22,352 nucleotides of DNA from a virus, in the IMG/VR virus record IMGVR_UViG_3300031951_001307, positions 1 to 22,352 of that record; one strand, 5' to 3'. Both the position numbers and the translations under genes were made by a program. Below, piece after piece: positions 13,091 to 20,837 of this stretch (positions within the stretch are counted from its first letter, which is position 1; each line of letters begins with the position of its first letter). The notes under the pieces were generated by a model. It ran no database searches and was not told the DNA's origin. It saw only the letters and a program-made list of their open reading frames with translations.

Positions 13091-14101
13091 GTGGAAGGAC
13101 TACCTCAAGATTATATTATTCAGACCATTTACACTAGATGTAAAAGACCTGTATATAAAAAATATCAAAAGGTATATAATGCGGAATGTTGTATATGTCA
13201 TGAAGGGGGTTCTTCTGGCAGGAAAAGAAGACTCTTTTATTTTTTAGACGAAAGATATTTTTATTGCTTTAATTGCGGAAGATCTTGGAAAGAGTTAAAT
13301 TGGGTACAAGAAGTCACCCATCAAAACTATCATGAAATATTAAAAGAATCTTCTAACTTTACTTGTTCTGTAGACCTTAACGTAAAAATAGAAAAAGAAA
13401 CAGAAACTAAGCAAGTAGATGTTCCACCAATTCCTCATGATAGTATCGACATATGTAACACCAAAGAATGTGATTTTTACAAAGAAGGAAGAGAATATAA
13501 GCTAATTCAGACTGCTATTAACTATTGCACTAATAGAAAAATTTTAGAAGCTGTCAACCGACCTAAGTCTCTTTATGTGTCTGCAGAAGACTACATTCAC
13601 AAGAATCGATTGATTATTCCTTTCTATTCAGAAACAGGAAAAGTAGAATCTTATCAAAGTCGTTCTTTGAATAGTGATGAATATCCAAAGTACCTAACCA
13701 AATACGGGGAAAAGTGTCTTTACGGAGAAAATAACTTAGATTCTTCTATTCCTTATATTTTTGTCTTTGAAGGCCCAATTGACGCTATGTTTGTTAAAAA
13801 TGCAGTAGCTATCGGGGGTTCAACCATGACAGAAAGACAGGAAACATTCTTAAAGAAATGTCTGGGATATGAAGTTATTTTTGTTTATGATAATGACAAG
13901 AATAATAAACAAATGGATCGTAAGATTAAACAACTCATTAAACAAAATAAAAAGATGTTTATATGGCCAAAAGAAATGGACAAATATAAAGACATTAATG
14001 AGATTTGTTGCTCTTTAAACTTGACAGAATTTCCTTATAAGTTTATAGTAGAAAATTCCTTTACGGGAATTGAAGCTTTAATGAAATTTAAGAAAAATTA
14101 A
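13091..14101 (+). CDS. DNA primase, zinc-finger plus Toprim
   Basis: 336 residues from a GTG start at 13091 (AAAGAG just before it). The N-terminal zinc site is C33-x2-C36 ... C59-x2-C62 (AECCICHEGG, then YFYCFNCGRSW). A central domain carries IHKNRLIIPFYSETGKVESYQSR (169-191), the RNA-polymerase-like segment of DnaG/Twinkle-type primases. The Toprim core is VFEGPIDAMF (Glu227, Asp231), IGGSTMT, then FVYDNDK (Asp267, Asp269). No helicase domain is attached, so this is a stand-alone primase that probably works with a separate helicase, as T4 gp61 does with gp41. No ATAAATA box precedes it; early expression is likely. Start choice is moderately sure. Confidence 0.9.
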   Translation: MEGLPQDYIIQTIYTRCKRPVYKKYQKVYNAECCICHEGGSSGRKRRLFYFLDERYFYCFNCGRSWKELNWVQEVTHQNYHEILKESSNFTCSVDLNVKIEKETETKQVDVPPIPHDSIDICNTKECDFYKEGREYKLIQTAINYCTNRKILEAVNRPKSLYVSAEDYIHKNRLIIPFYSETGKVESYQSRSLNSDEYPKYLTKYGEKCLYGENNLDSSIPYIFVFEGPIDAMFVKNAVAIGGSTMTERQETFLKKCLGYEVIFVYDNDKNNKQMDRKIKQLIKQNKKMFIWPKEMDKYKDINEICCSLNLTEFPYKFIVENSFTGIEALMKFKKN

Positions 14102-14108
14102 ATAAATA
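14102..14108 (+). promoter_or_regulatory. Late-type promoter box ATAAATA
   Basis: The sequence TTAAATAAATAATAAAACA precedes the ATG at 14117; the box ends 8 bases before it. It overlaps the stop codon of the primase gene. Confidence 0.5.
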
Positions 14109-14116
14109 ATAAAACA

Positions 14117-14332
14117 ATGAACAATTTCAATCAATTTTATAATCAAGTAGTCAATGAAAATTTAGAATCTTCACAGATTGCTGAAATTTTCCACAAAATT
14201 ATTACCACACAAGAATTTGCAAGTTGGTATACAAGAGAGTTCGAAGACTATGTTCAAGGAGAAGAAAATGCTCCTTCAAGAGAACAAATTATTTCAAAAC
14301 TACAGGGACTCATTTCCCGTTACATGAAGTAA
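14117..14332 (+). CDS. Small virion-like protein, 71 residues, targeting-like N-terminus
   Basis: MNNFNQFYNQVVNENLES begins with the recurrent 'M..F(D/N).(L/F)YNQV' peptide, closest to that of the gene at 12637 (HLYNQVFLIE versus QFYNQVVNE). The rest is a helical bundle-like sequence (IAEIFHKIITTQEFASWYTREFEDYV...). It has a late box 8 bases upstream and no Shine-Dalgarno. It ends 1 base from the oppositely oriented gene 14334-14567. The two stop regions form the palindrome AAGTAA-T-TTACTT. Inferred: head-associated protein. Confidence 0.7.
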   Translation: MNNFNQFYNQVVNENLESSQIAEIFHKIITTQEFASWYTREFEDYVQGEENAPSREQIISKLQGLISRYMK

Positions 14333-14333
14333 T

Positions 14334-14567
14334 TTACTTGAAATTAGAAACACAAAAGTCTACAGCCTTTAAAAACTTTTCTTTGTAATTTCTAATAGGT
14401 TTATTTTCTGTTTCTTTCTCTTCTAATGTTTGAAGTCTTTTAAATTCTTCGGATAACGCATTTAAAAAAGTTTCAGAGAATTGAATTTGTTTTGGGTAAT
14501 GAATCCTCTTAACCATTTTCATGGTTGAAGGAAAAATATTTTCTAAAAGAGTATCAAATTTATTCAT
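14334..14567 (-). CDS. Small virion-like protein with MNKFD.LLE N-terminus
   Basis: 77 residues from the ATG at 14565-14567 (MNKFDTLLENIFPSTMKM). A GTG at 14580-14582 would add five residues; I prefer the ATG because it places MNKFD at the N-terminus as in its relatives. L-L-E at residues 7-9 is a candidate cut site. The remainder is basic and helical (FSETFLNALSEEFKRLQTLEEKE; NYKEKFLKAVDFCVSNF). It follows the 427-residue gene by 4 bases and is probably co-transcribed with it. No known domain. Confidence 0.7.
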   Translation of the reverse strand: MNKFDTLLENIFPSTMKMVKRIHYPKQIQFSETFLNALSEEFKRLQTLEEKETENKPIRNYKEKFLKAVDFCVSNFK

Positions 14568-14571
14568 AATT

Positions 14572-15855
14572 TTAAGTGACACCAGCGAAAGCTTTTCCTG
14601 CTTGTCCTGCCGCTGCTAAAGCTTGTCCAGTCTTTTTAATCAATTCACCTGCACCCATACGAGATTTGGTATACTCTGCTACCTTACTCAAAGCTTGAGA
14701 TAGAGCAGTAGCTTCAGGTGTTTTTAATTGGGATATTTGTGAAACCTTTAATGGTGTTATTGTAATTTCTTTATCAGTTTCTTCTATCTTATTAGCATTA
14801 ACGACTTTAAATTTTTTAAATTTTATAGGTTGTCCACTAAAATATAAAATTCTGTTTGGTATATCTTGTAATTCTTTTTGTTTAAGATCTTTTGTTACTT
14901 GTGGTGATATTTGTTTATTATTAAAATTACTTGCCTGTCTTGCAGTTCTACTAGCTGCTATATTTCTAAGAACCTGATTTTTATCTGCTGGTTGTTGTTG
15001 AACTGGTTGTGATGATATTTGATTGGCTCTGGCTAAACCTGCTTGAAGAGCTGAAGTGAGTGGTGCTTCATTTAAAATATCATCAACCCACATTGTAAAG
15101 CTTTCTAAAAAACCTCCTAATTGTTCTGGGGATAATTTTATTCTAGCCATTTCACTAGCATAAAATTGTTTGGCTGCTTTGGCAATTTCTATGAGATTAT
15201 CAATGTAAAATTTATCAACCGCTTCAAAATCACTAGTAAATCTTTTCGCTCCTGATTCATATTGTTCAGGATTTTTAAATACGTCATTAATAAGGTTAGC
15301 AAATGGAGTAGTGGGACTTTTAAGTTTTGCTACTCTTGTAAAAAATCCTATACGTTTATTTATAATTTTTTGAACAGCAGGGATAATAAAATCATTACCA
15401 TATTCATTTTGTAAAGCATCAGCACCTTTTTGACCAGCAGAAGTTTCAGAACGAACTTTTAAATCTGCTATATTTTTATTGGTAAGTTCCCATTGACTTT
15501 TGGTGGTCGGATTTAACAATAAAATCTTTTTAACTAAAGGTAAATTAGCAAAGTTTGTATTATTAGTTAATAAATTTTTAAATTCATTGACGTCTTTTGG
15601 TTTAGGATTCATGGAGTCATAAAAAGTCTTCATGAAATCTAAAATTCTAATTTTATTATAATTTTTTAAACCATCAGTCTCTGAAATTCTTGCGTCGTCT
15701 AATAAATCAAAAAAATCTGAGATATCTTCATCAGTAATATCAATACCAAAAAGTTCTCTATGTTTATTAATAATTTTCTGAAACCAGTCAGGTACACCAA
15801 CAACACCAGCTTCATTTAATAGAACTTTTTCTACTAATGTATCAAAATTAACCAT
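14572..15855 (-). CDS. Large virion-like protein with targeting-like N-terminus, function unknown
   Basis: 427 residues. MVNFDTLVEKVLLNEAG is a clear member of the N-terminal peptide family (L-N-E at 13-15, cut site before Ala16). The body is helical and Lys/Asp-rich, with a segment GVPDWFQKIINKHRELFGIDI (20-40). A Gln/Pro/Ser-rich spacer lies near 285-300, and there is an Ala/Gly-rich C-terminus (QALAAAGQAGKAFAGVT). There is no catalytic motif and no membrane segment. ATAAATA lies 13 bases upstream of the ATG. Size, promoter and peptide together suggest a major internal head protein or a packaged DNA-associated protein, but I cannot match it to a known core or scaffold protein. Confidence 0.75.
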   Translation of the reverse strand: MVNFDTLVEKVLLNEAGVVGVPDWFQKIINKHRELFGIDITDEDISDFFDLLDDARISETDGLKNYNKIRILDFMKTFYDSMNPKPKDVNEFKNLLTNNTNFANLPLVKKILLLNPTTKSQWELTNKNIADLKVRSETSAGQKGADALQNEYGNDFIIPAVQKIINKRIGFFTRVAKLKSPTTPFANLINDVFKNPEQYESGAKRFTSDFEAVDKFYIDNLIEIAKAAKQFYASEMARIKLSPEQLGGFLESFTMWVDDILNEAPLTSALQAGLARANQISSQPVQQQPADKNQVLRNIAASRTARQASNFNNKQISPQVTKDLKQKELQDIPNRILYFSGQPIKFKKFKVVNANKIEETDKEITITPLKVSQISQLKTPEATALSQALSKVAEYTKSRMGAGELIKKTGQALAAAGQAGKAFAGVT

Positions 15856-15868
15856 AAAAGTATATGGT

Positions 15869-15875
15869 TATTTAT
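15869..15875 (-). promoter_or_regulatory. Late-type promoter box ATAAATA
   Basis: The minus strand reads CCATAAATAACC, with the box 13 bases before the ATG at 15853-15855. It lies in the 25-base gap after the P-loop kinase gene and lets the virion-like pair 15855-14334 be expressed late, apart from the metabolic genes upstream. Confidence 0.5.
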
Positions 15876-15880
15876 GGAAT

Positions 15881-16498
15881 TTAACTCAATAAAGAGCCAT
15901 CTTCTTCACTAAAAGGCATTCCATTATCTTTAATATAAAGACTAATTTGATCTTTTCTTAAATCGGGAGGACCTTCTAAAGTAATAATAGCAGGACAATC
16001 TTCTAAAGGAAAAAATGCTCCTGTACCTTTTTCATAAGAAGAAATTAAAGCTCTAAAAATGTTATCAATTTCTTCTCTAAATTTAGGGTCACTATCTCTT
16101 GTTTCTTTTTCTTGTAATTCAATTTCAGGTCTTACAGGAACATAAAAAATCATATCAAACAATTTTAGAGTTTGATGTGTCAAAAATTTAGTATCCATGA
16201 CAAATTTATTAGAAACTTTATCATGAGCATTTAACCAAAGAGTGTATGCCATGTTATCGATAACACATCGATCAAAAATTAAAAAGTCACCTTTAGCTTG
16301 TTGAACTTCATCAATCAAAGCATTCAAAATAGCTTTTTGTGATTCCTCGTCACCTTCTTGATTAATTTTAATATTTCGACTTTTAATAATATCCCTGTAG
16401 GTTTTTTCGGGAGTTTTATACATTGTCCACTTTTCAAGGAACTCTTTAATTAAATGACTTTTCCCTGAACCTTGTGATCCTATAATAGCAATTTTCAT
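15881..16498 (-). CDS. P-loop nucleotide kinase-like protein (AAA_28/dNMP-kinase type)
   Basis: 205 residues. Walker A GSQGSGKS (7-14) is at the very N-terminus, as in deoxynucleoside-monophosphate kinases and the AAA_28 (NadR-kinase-like) group. FLIFDRCVIDNMAY (72-85) is the D-R-x3-D segment that binds the acceptor nucleotide in such kinases. VPVRPEIE then KETRDSDPKFR (about 124-147) is a lid-like region with Arg residues. No second domain. It follows queE by 12 bases and precedes the late box of the 15855 gene. Likely role: nucleotide or cofactor phosphorylation in dNTP supply; the substrate cannot be read from the sequence. Confidence 0.75.
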   Translation of the reverse strand: MKIAIIGSQGSGKSHLIKEFLEKWTMYKTPEKTYRDIIKSRNIKINQEGDEESQKAILNALIDEVQQAKGDFLIFDRCVIDNMAYTLWLNAHDKVSNKFVMDTKFLTHQTLKLFDMIFYVPVRPEIELQEKETRDSDPKFREEIDNIFRALISSYEKGTGAFFPLEDCPAIITLEGPPDLRKDQISLYIKDNGMPFSEEDGSLLS

Positions 16499-16510
16499 GT
16501 GTTTTAATTA

Positions 16511-17260
16511 TCAGACCTTGAGCGCCATATTCCACAGACAAAGATGTAAACGCGGACTAAAATTAACATGCATGGCTTTAGCATATTCAGCAACAGCCGG
16601 TGCTTTCTCGATGTGTTCTTCTCGTGATCCACAACATGGCATAAACCAAATACGATTCAAAGGAACATTAATTCCTTCATGATCATTTACATATTTTCTC
16701 CAAATTTCTTCAATGTCTCTGTCTGAAGTAATAACAAACTTAAATCCTGAATTATGATCAACATGCCAACCAAGAACTTCTGGCTTATATGTTTTTTCTT
16801 CAGGATCACCGTTGGTCGTCAATTTAGGAGAAGTAGTAAAGGTAGCTTTAAATTCATCAACCCAACGATTGTCTGGTTGAATAGTTGCGTTCGTTTCGAA
16901 GTCAATACGAGGCAAAAACTCATACTTCTTTACAAAGCTCTCGATAAACAAAAGAAGACCTTTTTGCGAAACCATAGGTTCACCTCCAGTCAATTTAAAA
17001 ATTGCATTGCATTTAAGATGTTCAATGTAATTTCGTTCTTCCATGTATTGAAAGATTTCTTCAAAAGTCATTTTATTCTTCACTGACCAAGAAATAAAAG
17101 AATCACACCCATTTGGTGAATCCTCTGAAATAAATCCTTTGCAAGTAAGATTGCACATAGACAATCTCATAAAGACTGAGGGTTGTCCTACATATTCACC
17201 TTCTCCTTCAATGGTGTAGAAAATTTTATCGTCACTGAGATATAGGTAATTAGTGTTCAT
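16511..17260 (-). CDS. queE: 7-carboxy-7-deazaguanine synthase QueE (radical SAM)
   Basis: 249 residues. The N-terminus IFYTIEGEGEYVGQPSVFMRLSMCNLTC is typical of QueE. Radical SAM cysteines are Cys36, Cys40 and Cys52, spaced C-x3-C-x11-C rather than the usual C-x3-C-x2-C. The third Cys is in GCDSF, which corresponds to the family's W/CD(T/S). KLTGGEP (89-95) is the SAM-binding motif, then DFETNA (120-125) and SPK (144-146). QueE converts 6-carboxytetrahydropterin (the QueD product) to 7-carboxy-7-deazaguanine, precursor of preQ0. QueD lies two genes upstream, so the pair supplies a deazaguanine pathway. QueC, FolE and a DNA-inserting enzyme are not in this window. In phages, such genes serve to modify DNA guanines against restriction, or to enhance tRNA queuosine. 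Confidence 0.9.
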   Translation of the reverse strand: MNTNYLYLSDDKIFYTIEGEGEYVGQPSVFMRLSMCNLTCKGFISEDSPNGCDSFISWSVKNKMTFEEIFQYMEERNYIEHLKCNAIFKLTGGEPMVSQKGLLLFIESFVKKYEFLPRIDFETNATIQPDNRWVDEFKATFTTSPKLTTNGDPEEKTYKPEVLGWHVDHNSGFKFVITSDRDIEEIWRKYVNDHEGINVPLNRIWFMPCCGSREEHIEKAPAVAEYAKAMHVNFSPRLHLCLWNMALKV

Positions 17261-17263
17261 AAT

Positions 17264-17476
17264 TTAAGAAATAACAAATTTATATAATAACGTCATAATA
17301 ACAATACTCAACCACCCAAAAGGATGAAGGAATAACATAAAAAATATAATAAACAAAAAAGCAAAGAAGGTGGAAAAAGTGGTAGTTAAAAAGGACCAAA
17401 AATTAGCTTTATTTGGTTCACTTTTAGGAACAACTTTTTCAAATGTAGTATTGATAATTTCTAATTGTTTCTTCAT
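17264..17476 (-). CDS. Small single-pass membrane protein between queD and queE
   Basis: 70 residues, with a soluble N-terminus (MKKQLEIINTTFEKVVPKSEP) and then a long hydrophobic stretch (about 27-66, Phe-rich, with HPFGW) long enough for one or two membrane segments. Its ATG overlaps the TGA of queD (ATGA, 4 bases), and its stop is 3 bases before the queE start, so it is translationally coupled inside the queD-queE unit. No known family. Whether it has anything to do with deazaguanine synthesis is uncertain. Confidence 0.65.
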   Translation of the reverse strand: MKKQLEIINTTFEKVVPKSEPNKANFWSFLTTTFSTFFAFLFIIFFMLFLHPFGWLSIVIMTLLYKFVIS

Positions 17477-17907
17477 TCCTGGTATAATGCACTATTCAAG
17501 TCGTGTTCCCAAACTTCTACTTTAACAACCCTGCAACGATTATTGGTTAATTTTTTAATATGTTCATTAGCCTTTTTAAAACACCATTCTGCTGTCTTTT
17601 CAATACCAACGTCTGCCATAATTCGAAGATCACACCCACCTGCTTCATGAAGTTCTTGAAAAAGAGATACCAATGGATCATCAACAGCAACACATAGTGT
17701 GTGATCAAATTGTTTTTGGAGTTCTGCTTTTAATTCTTTAAGACCTCCAAAATTAACCACCCAATTACGATCGTCAAGTTCCCCCTCAAACCAAAATTTA
17801 GCTTTTAATTGATACCCATGTACTTTACAACAATGTGTATCAGTTGCTTTCCATTGACGAAACGCACAAGAACCTAACTCTATAATTTTAGTAGAAATAT
17901 AAGCCAT
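17473..17907 (-). CDS. queD: 6-carboxytetrahydropterin synthase-like protein QueD (variant)
   Basis: 144 residues. The core reads SCAFRQWKATDTHCCKVHGYQLKA, then LDDRNWVVNFGGLK, FDHTL (67-71), GIEKTAEW (101-108) and VEVWEHDLNSALY (130-142). The C-x3-H-G (Cys26, His30), DHT and terminal Glu133 fit the QueD/PTPS fold. Two usual zinc ligands differ: the first ligand region reads FRQW instead of (A/S)AH, and HGH is HGY (Tyr32). I recall a phage/proteobacterial subfamily with 'FRQW...HC...HGYxL...DDRNWVVDFGGLK', so this may be a true variant rather than decay. Product: 6-carboxytetrahydropterin from 7,8-dihydroneopterin triphosphate, feeding QueE. It precedes a coupled membrane-protein gene and queE. 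Confidence 0.85.
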   Translation of the reverse strand: MAYISTKIIELGSCAFRQWKATDTHCCKVHGYQLKAKFWFEGELDDRNWVVNFGGLKELKAELQKQFDHTLCVAVDDPLVSLFQELHEAGGCDLRIMADVGIEKTAEWCFKKANEHIKKLTNNRCRVVKVEVWEHDLNSALYQE

Positions 17908-17915
17908 AATATATT

Positions 17916-18194
17916 TTATAGGTCTAACGAAACGATATCAAAGTGATTTCCAAACTCATTCAGAATACTCTCAGAACAGGAATCTTCGTAATAGTCTTCT
18001 TTGAAGAAATTAATATTGTCAATTTTCAAATCATCACCTAAAGTATTTTTTAATTGTCTAGCAATATCAAGCATGCCTTCACAATCTTCTTTTTTCCAGT
18101 CTGCACCCACGCTCACAGAGGATGCAAAAAGTAAAGATTCAATAATACGGTTGGTTTGATCTACATCTAATTCTAGAGAAATTTTCTTGCTCAT
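17916..18194 (-). CDS. Acidic protein of 92 residues, function unknown
   Basis: Starts at the ATG 18192-18194 (MSKKISLELDVDQTNRIIESLLFASS); a GTG at 18210-18212 is in frame but has no support. The N-terminal 'L.LdvdqtN.II.SLl' looks like the start of a short helical protein. Cys occurs in KKEDCEGMLDIA and EDSCSESIL. The C-terminus is acidic (NEFGNHFDIVSLDL). It lies 8 bases before queD and 36 bases after the stop of the 866-residue enzyme. No family is recognised. Confidence 0.65.
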   Translation of the reverse strand: MSKKISLELDVDQTNRIIESLLFASSVSVGADWKKEDCEGMLDIARQLKNTLGDDLKIDNINFFKEDYYEDSCSESILNEFGNHFDIVSLDL

Positions 18195-18230
18195 GGATTG
18201 AATAATAACCACGAACGAATATAAATCAAG

Positions 18231-20831
18231 TTACTTTACTACTTGAATAAATTTTTTACCCAATTCTTCTAAAGTTTTTGGTCCTAAAACAAAACGAATG
18301 ATAGAGAGATACGGATTTTGTTGATCTGAAATCCTCTTGTTTAATTCAGAAACAAATTGATCAATTCTTCTCTTTTCTGCCTCAATGGCTTTTTTAGTAT
18401 CTTCTAAAGCTTTAGAATCTTCTTTATTAATCTTAGTTAAAGCTTCTTCAATATTCTTTTTATAATTGTTTAAAGAATTAGTCAAGTCAGAAACCATTTG
18501 TTTAGCTTCTTGAAATTGAACTTCTTCAGAAGCATCACCGTAAAGAACATCTAACATTTCATCCATAGAACCAAAACGAGAACCTTTAGTTTCCATGGCA
18601 TTGGTTAATTTTTGAACTTGCTTATCATCTAAAATAAAAATATCGGCATTTTTTAATACATCTTCTTGAAGTTGTTTGTAAAGATTTTTACGATAGTCTT
18701 TGAGTGCATCTACTCCAGCCCACTGTTCTGCTCTTCTTCTACCGAAACCTTCTAAATCTACTAATTTAGCAATAGCTCCTGTCTCCATATTACGGATAAT
18801 AGCTCCTTCAATTTCAGAAGCACCTAAAGAAGAAGGTACAGTTCCTAGAGAACCTAAGAGAGTTTTTTTAATAAGAGATTTTAAAATTTCAAATTCTTTA
18901 ACCGCTTTAGCTTTCATTTCAGCTTCATTGCCTGTTCTTTTGCGTGAAGCCATTACTGCCATATTTTCTGCACTACAGGTTTTTTGAATTTGGGATTTGA
19001 TGGTTTCATCAATGTCTAACGCTAAAGGTTTTTTATCATAAAATTTCCAGTCAGTGGAATTATTAAGAAGTTCTACAATTTTATCTTTGATAACTTTGCC
19101 TTCTTTGGTGGTGGTAATATCAGTACCTTTAGGTGAATCTAATTTAACTATTCCAAAAACTACGACCGCTCCATTGCCAATTAAATCTTCTGCATAAGGA
19201 ATAACATTCATATGTGCCTTACTGAACATCTCACCAAAAATCTGAAGAGGAGAACCAACCATCCCACTTAATTGTTTTAAAAGATTTTCTAATTTACTTT
19301 TTTGTAAAGTTTCTAAAAATCTGCCAAATCCTTCAAAAATATCATTATCATACATTTTGGCTTGTTGATAAAATTCAGAAGGATCGGTAACAGGATTTCC
19401 TTTTTTAGATTTGACAAAAATTTGTCCTTCCTCTGTCAACCCAAAAGAAACATTAGAGCCATCATACTTTTCAGAAACTTCCCAAGCTCCTCCACTAAAA
19501 AGATTACAAAAATCTTTAGCGGTCATCTGATCAACGTGGGGAATAGAAACCATTTTAACGGCTTCGTTCAAGCTCTCACCAAATAACTGAACATACTCTT
19601 CTGTATTCACATTGCCAAAGAAAGGTTTAAGGTATTCAAAAGCACTTTTGGCTTCTTGATTAGAAATTTGCCCTTGAGTACGACCAGTAGATGGGTTGGG
19701 AAGCTTAGACTTGATATTTTTTACTAAATTGTCCCAAAGTTTTTGTTTACGTTCTTGATCGAAAGTAGAAACCAATTCTGCCATTTTAACCACGTGTTTT
19801 AAATGATCAGGATTAGCAAAACCTAAAATAGCGGCTAGAGTATCCAAATCTTCATAGGTTACCGGGTCTACTTCTTTTCCTCTAACAAACCTTTGTAATT
19901 GATCGAATTTTACTCCACCTTTACTGTAATTTTTAGAAACTCCATCAACCATCCAATTAATTTTATACGCTAAACCATCTCCACCTAGAGTATAGCGAAT
20001 ATCATAAGTGATCTCGCCGTTCTTTTTATACTTTTCTACAAAATTTTTATACTCTTCGGTGTTTTTAATGGCTTGATCTAAAATTTCCGTCTTCTTGGGA
20101 TTGATAGAAGTAGAAGCCGCAATTCCTCTTACTAGAAGATCTCTTACTACTCCTTTAATACCTTGAGCAATATCTGCCATACTAGCAAATTGCGAAACAC
20201 CAAAATATTTTTCCTTACCTTTAATATTGACAATATCAATTTGAATAACATTATTGGAATTTCCAACAACTACCGCAGTATTAACTTCTTCAGCGGCTGT
20301 GTCTGCTGCGTATTTTCCTGGAAACTCTGAATTTAAAAAATCTTTAATTTGTTTGGTTGTTACTCCCTCTTGAAAGTGTACATCTAAATCAATATCTCCA
20401 AAATCTTTTTTAGTAGATAAAGCTTTTTGAATAATTTCTTGAGTTTCTATTTCATTAGGTTCGGGAGCTCTAATGCCTGCTTTGATAGCAAATAAACGAC
20501 TAGAACCTAGATAGTAAGAAGGTTCTCGGGAATCCACAAATCCTTTACTTCTTAAAAGTGTGAGAAGTCTTTGTATTTCGTCTATGACTTCCGGTGTAGG
20601 ATTGGCACGAACGTATTTTAAATTTTCATTACCCGTATTCTTTTTTAAATCTACGATAAGATTTTCGGCGGCTTGTCCACCTTCATTCAATAAACTACCT
20701 TTAAAGTGAGATTGAAAATTAATCTTACTTTCTCTTATTACTTTAGATTTTTTATAATAAGGTTTTTTCTTTTCTAGAACAGGAGATTTAGGTCCTTTTT
20801 TAAAAAAATTACTGAATGAATTTTTTAACAT
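18231..20831 (-). CDS. Nucleotidyltransferase-ligase fusion, probably head-packaged
   Basis: 866 residues, with two nucleotidyl-transfer modules. (1) A Pol-beta-type nucleotidyltransferase at about 80-260, with YYLGSSRLF (Gly109-Ser111), FGDIDLDV (Asp146/Asp148/Asp150) and IQIDIV (Asp199). (2) A ligase domain at about 430-700: motif I EKYDGSN (Lys455-Tyr-Asp-Gly458), FVKSKKG (472-478), GEMF (Glu534), VVVFGIV (556-562), motif IV IEGAIIR (Glu675), motif V AKLVD (Lys689). The C-terminal 770-866 region is coiled-coil-like. The N-terminus is basic, and INFQSHFKGSLLNEGG (37-52) resembles the targeting peptide with a cut after LNE50. A second LNE (421-423) falls between the two modules. A short gene with a targeting peptide precedes it by 6 bases. 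Predicted: RNA or DNA end repair (nucleotide addition plus sealing); specificity unknown. Confidence 0.75.
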   Translation of the reverse strand: MLKNSFSNFFKKGPKSPVLEKKKPYYKKSKVIRESKINFQSHFKGSLLNEGGQAAENLIVDLKKNTGNENLKYVRANPTPEVIDEIQRLLTLLRSKGFVDSREPSYYLGSSRLFAIKAGIRAPEPNEIETQEIIQKALSTKKDFGDIDLDVHFQEGVTTKQIKDFLNSEFPGKYAADTAAEEVNTAVVVGNSNNVIQIDIVNIKGKEKYFGVSQFASMADIAQGIKGVVRDLLVRGIAASTSINPKKTEILDQAIKNTEEYKNFVEKYKKNGEITYDIRYTLGGDGLAYKINWMVDGVSKNYSKGGVKFDQLQRFVRGKEVDPVTYEDLDTLAAILGFANPDHLKHVVKMAELVSTFDQERKQKLWDNLVKNIKSKLPNPSTGRTQGQISNQEAKSAFEYLKPFFGNVNTEEYVQLFGESLNEAVKMVSIPHVDQMTAKDFCNLFSGGAWEVSEKYDGSNVSFGLTEEGQIFVKSKKGNPVTDPSEFYQQAKMYDNDIFEGFGRFLETLQKSKLENLLKQLSGMVGSPLQIFGEMFSKAHMNVIPYAEDLIGNGAVVVFGIVKLDSPKGTDITTTKEGKVIKDKIVELLNNSTDWKFYDKKPLALDIDETIKSQIQKTCSAENMAVMASRKRTGNEAEMKAKAVKEFEILKSLIKKTLLGSLGTVPSSLGASEIEGAIIRNMETGAIAKLVDLEGFGRRRAEQWAGVDALKDYRKNLYKQLQEDVLKNADIFILDDKQVQKLTNAMETKGSRFGSMDEMLDVLYGDASEEVQFQEAKQMVSDLTNSLNNYKKNIEEALTKINKEDSKALEDTKKAIEAEKRRIDQFVSELNKRISDQQNPYLSIIRFVLGPKTLEELGKKFIQVVK

Positions 20832-20837
20832 TTTTAA

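Noticed and set aside
14327-14339. Palindrome AAGTAA-T-TTACTT at the convergent stops
   Set aside because: Explained by two genes both ending in Lys-stop with a 1-base gap; too short for a terminator.
15357-15364. TATAAATA inside the 427-residue gene (minus strand)
   Set aside because: Perfect late-box match, but in mid-gene with no start codon and frame that would make sense downstream; treated as chance.
16497-17086. Two plus-strand frames opposite queE
   Set aside because: Antisense to a gene with all radical-SAM motifs; no independent support.
18700-19586. Plus-strand frames opposite the fusion enzyme
   Set aside because: Antisense shadows of a well-supported long gene.
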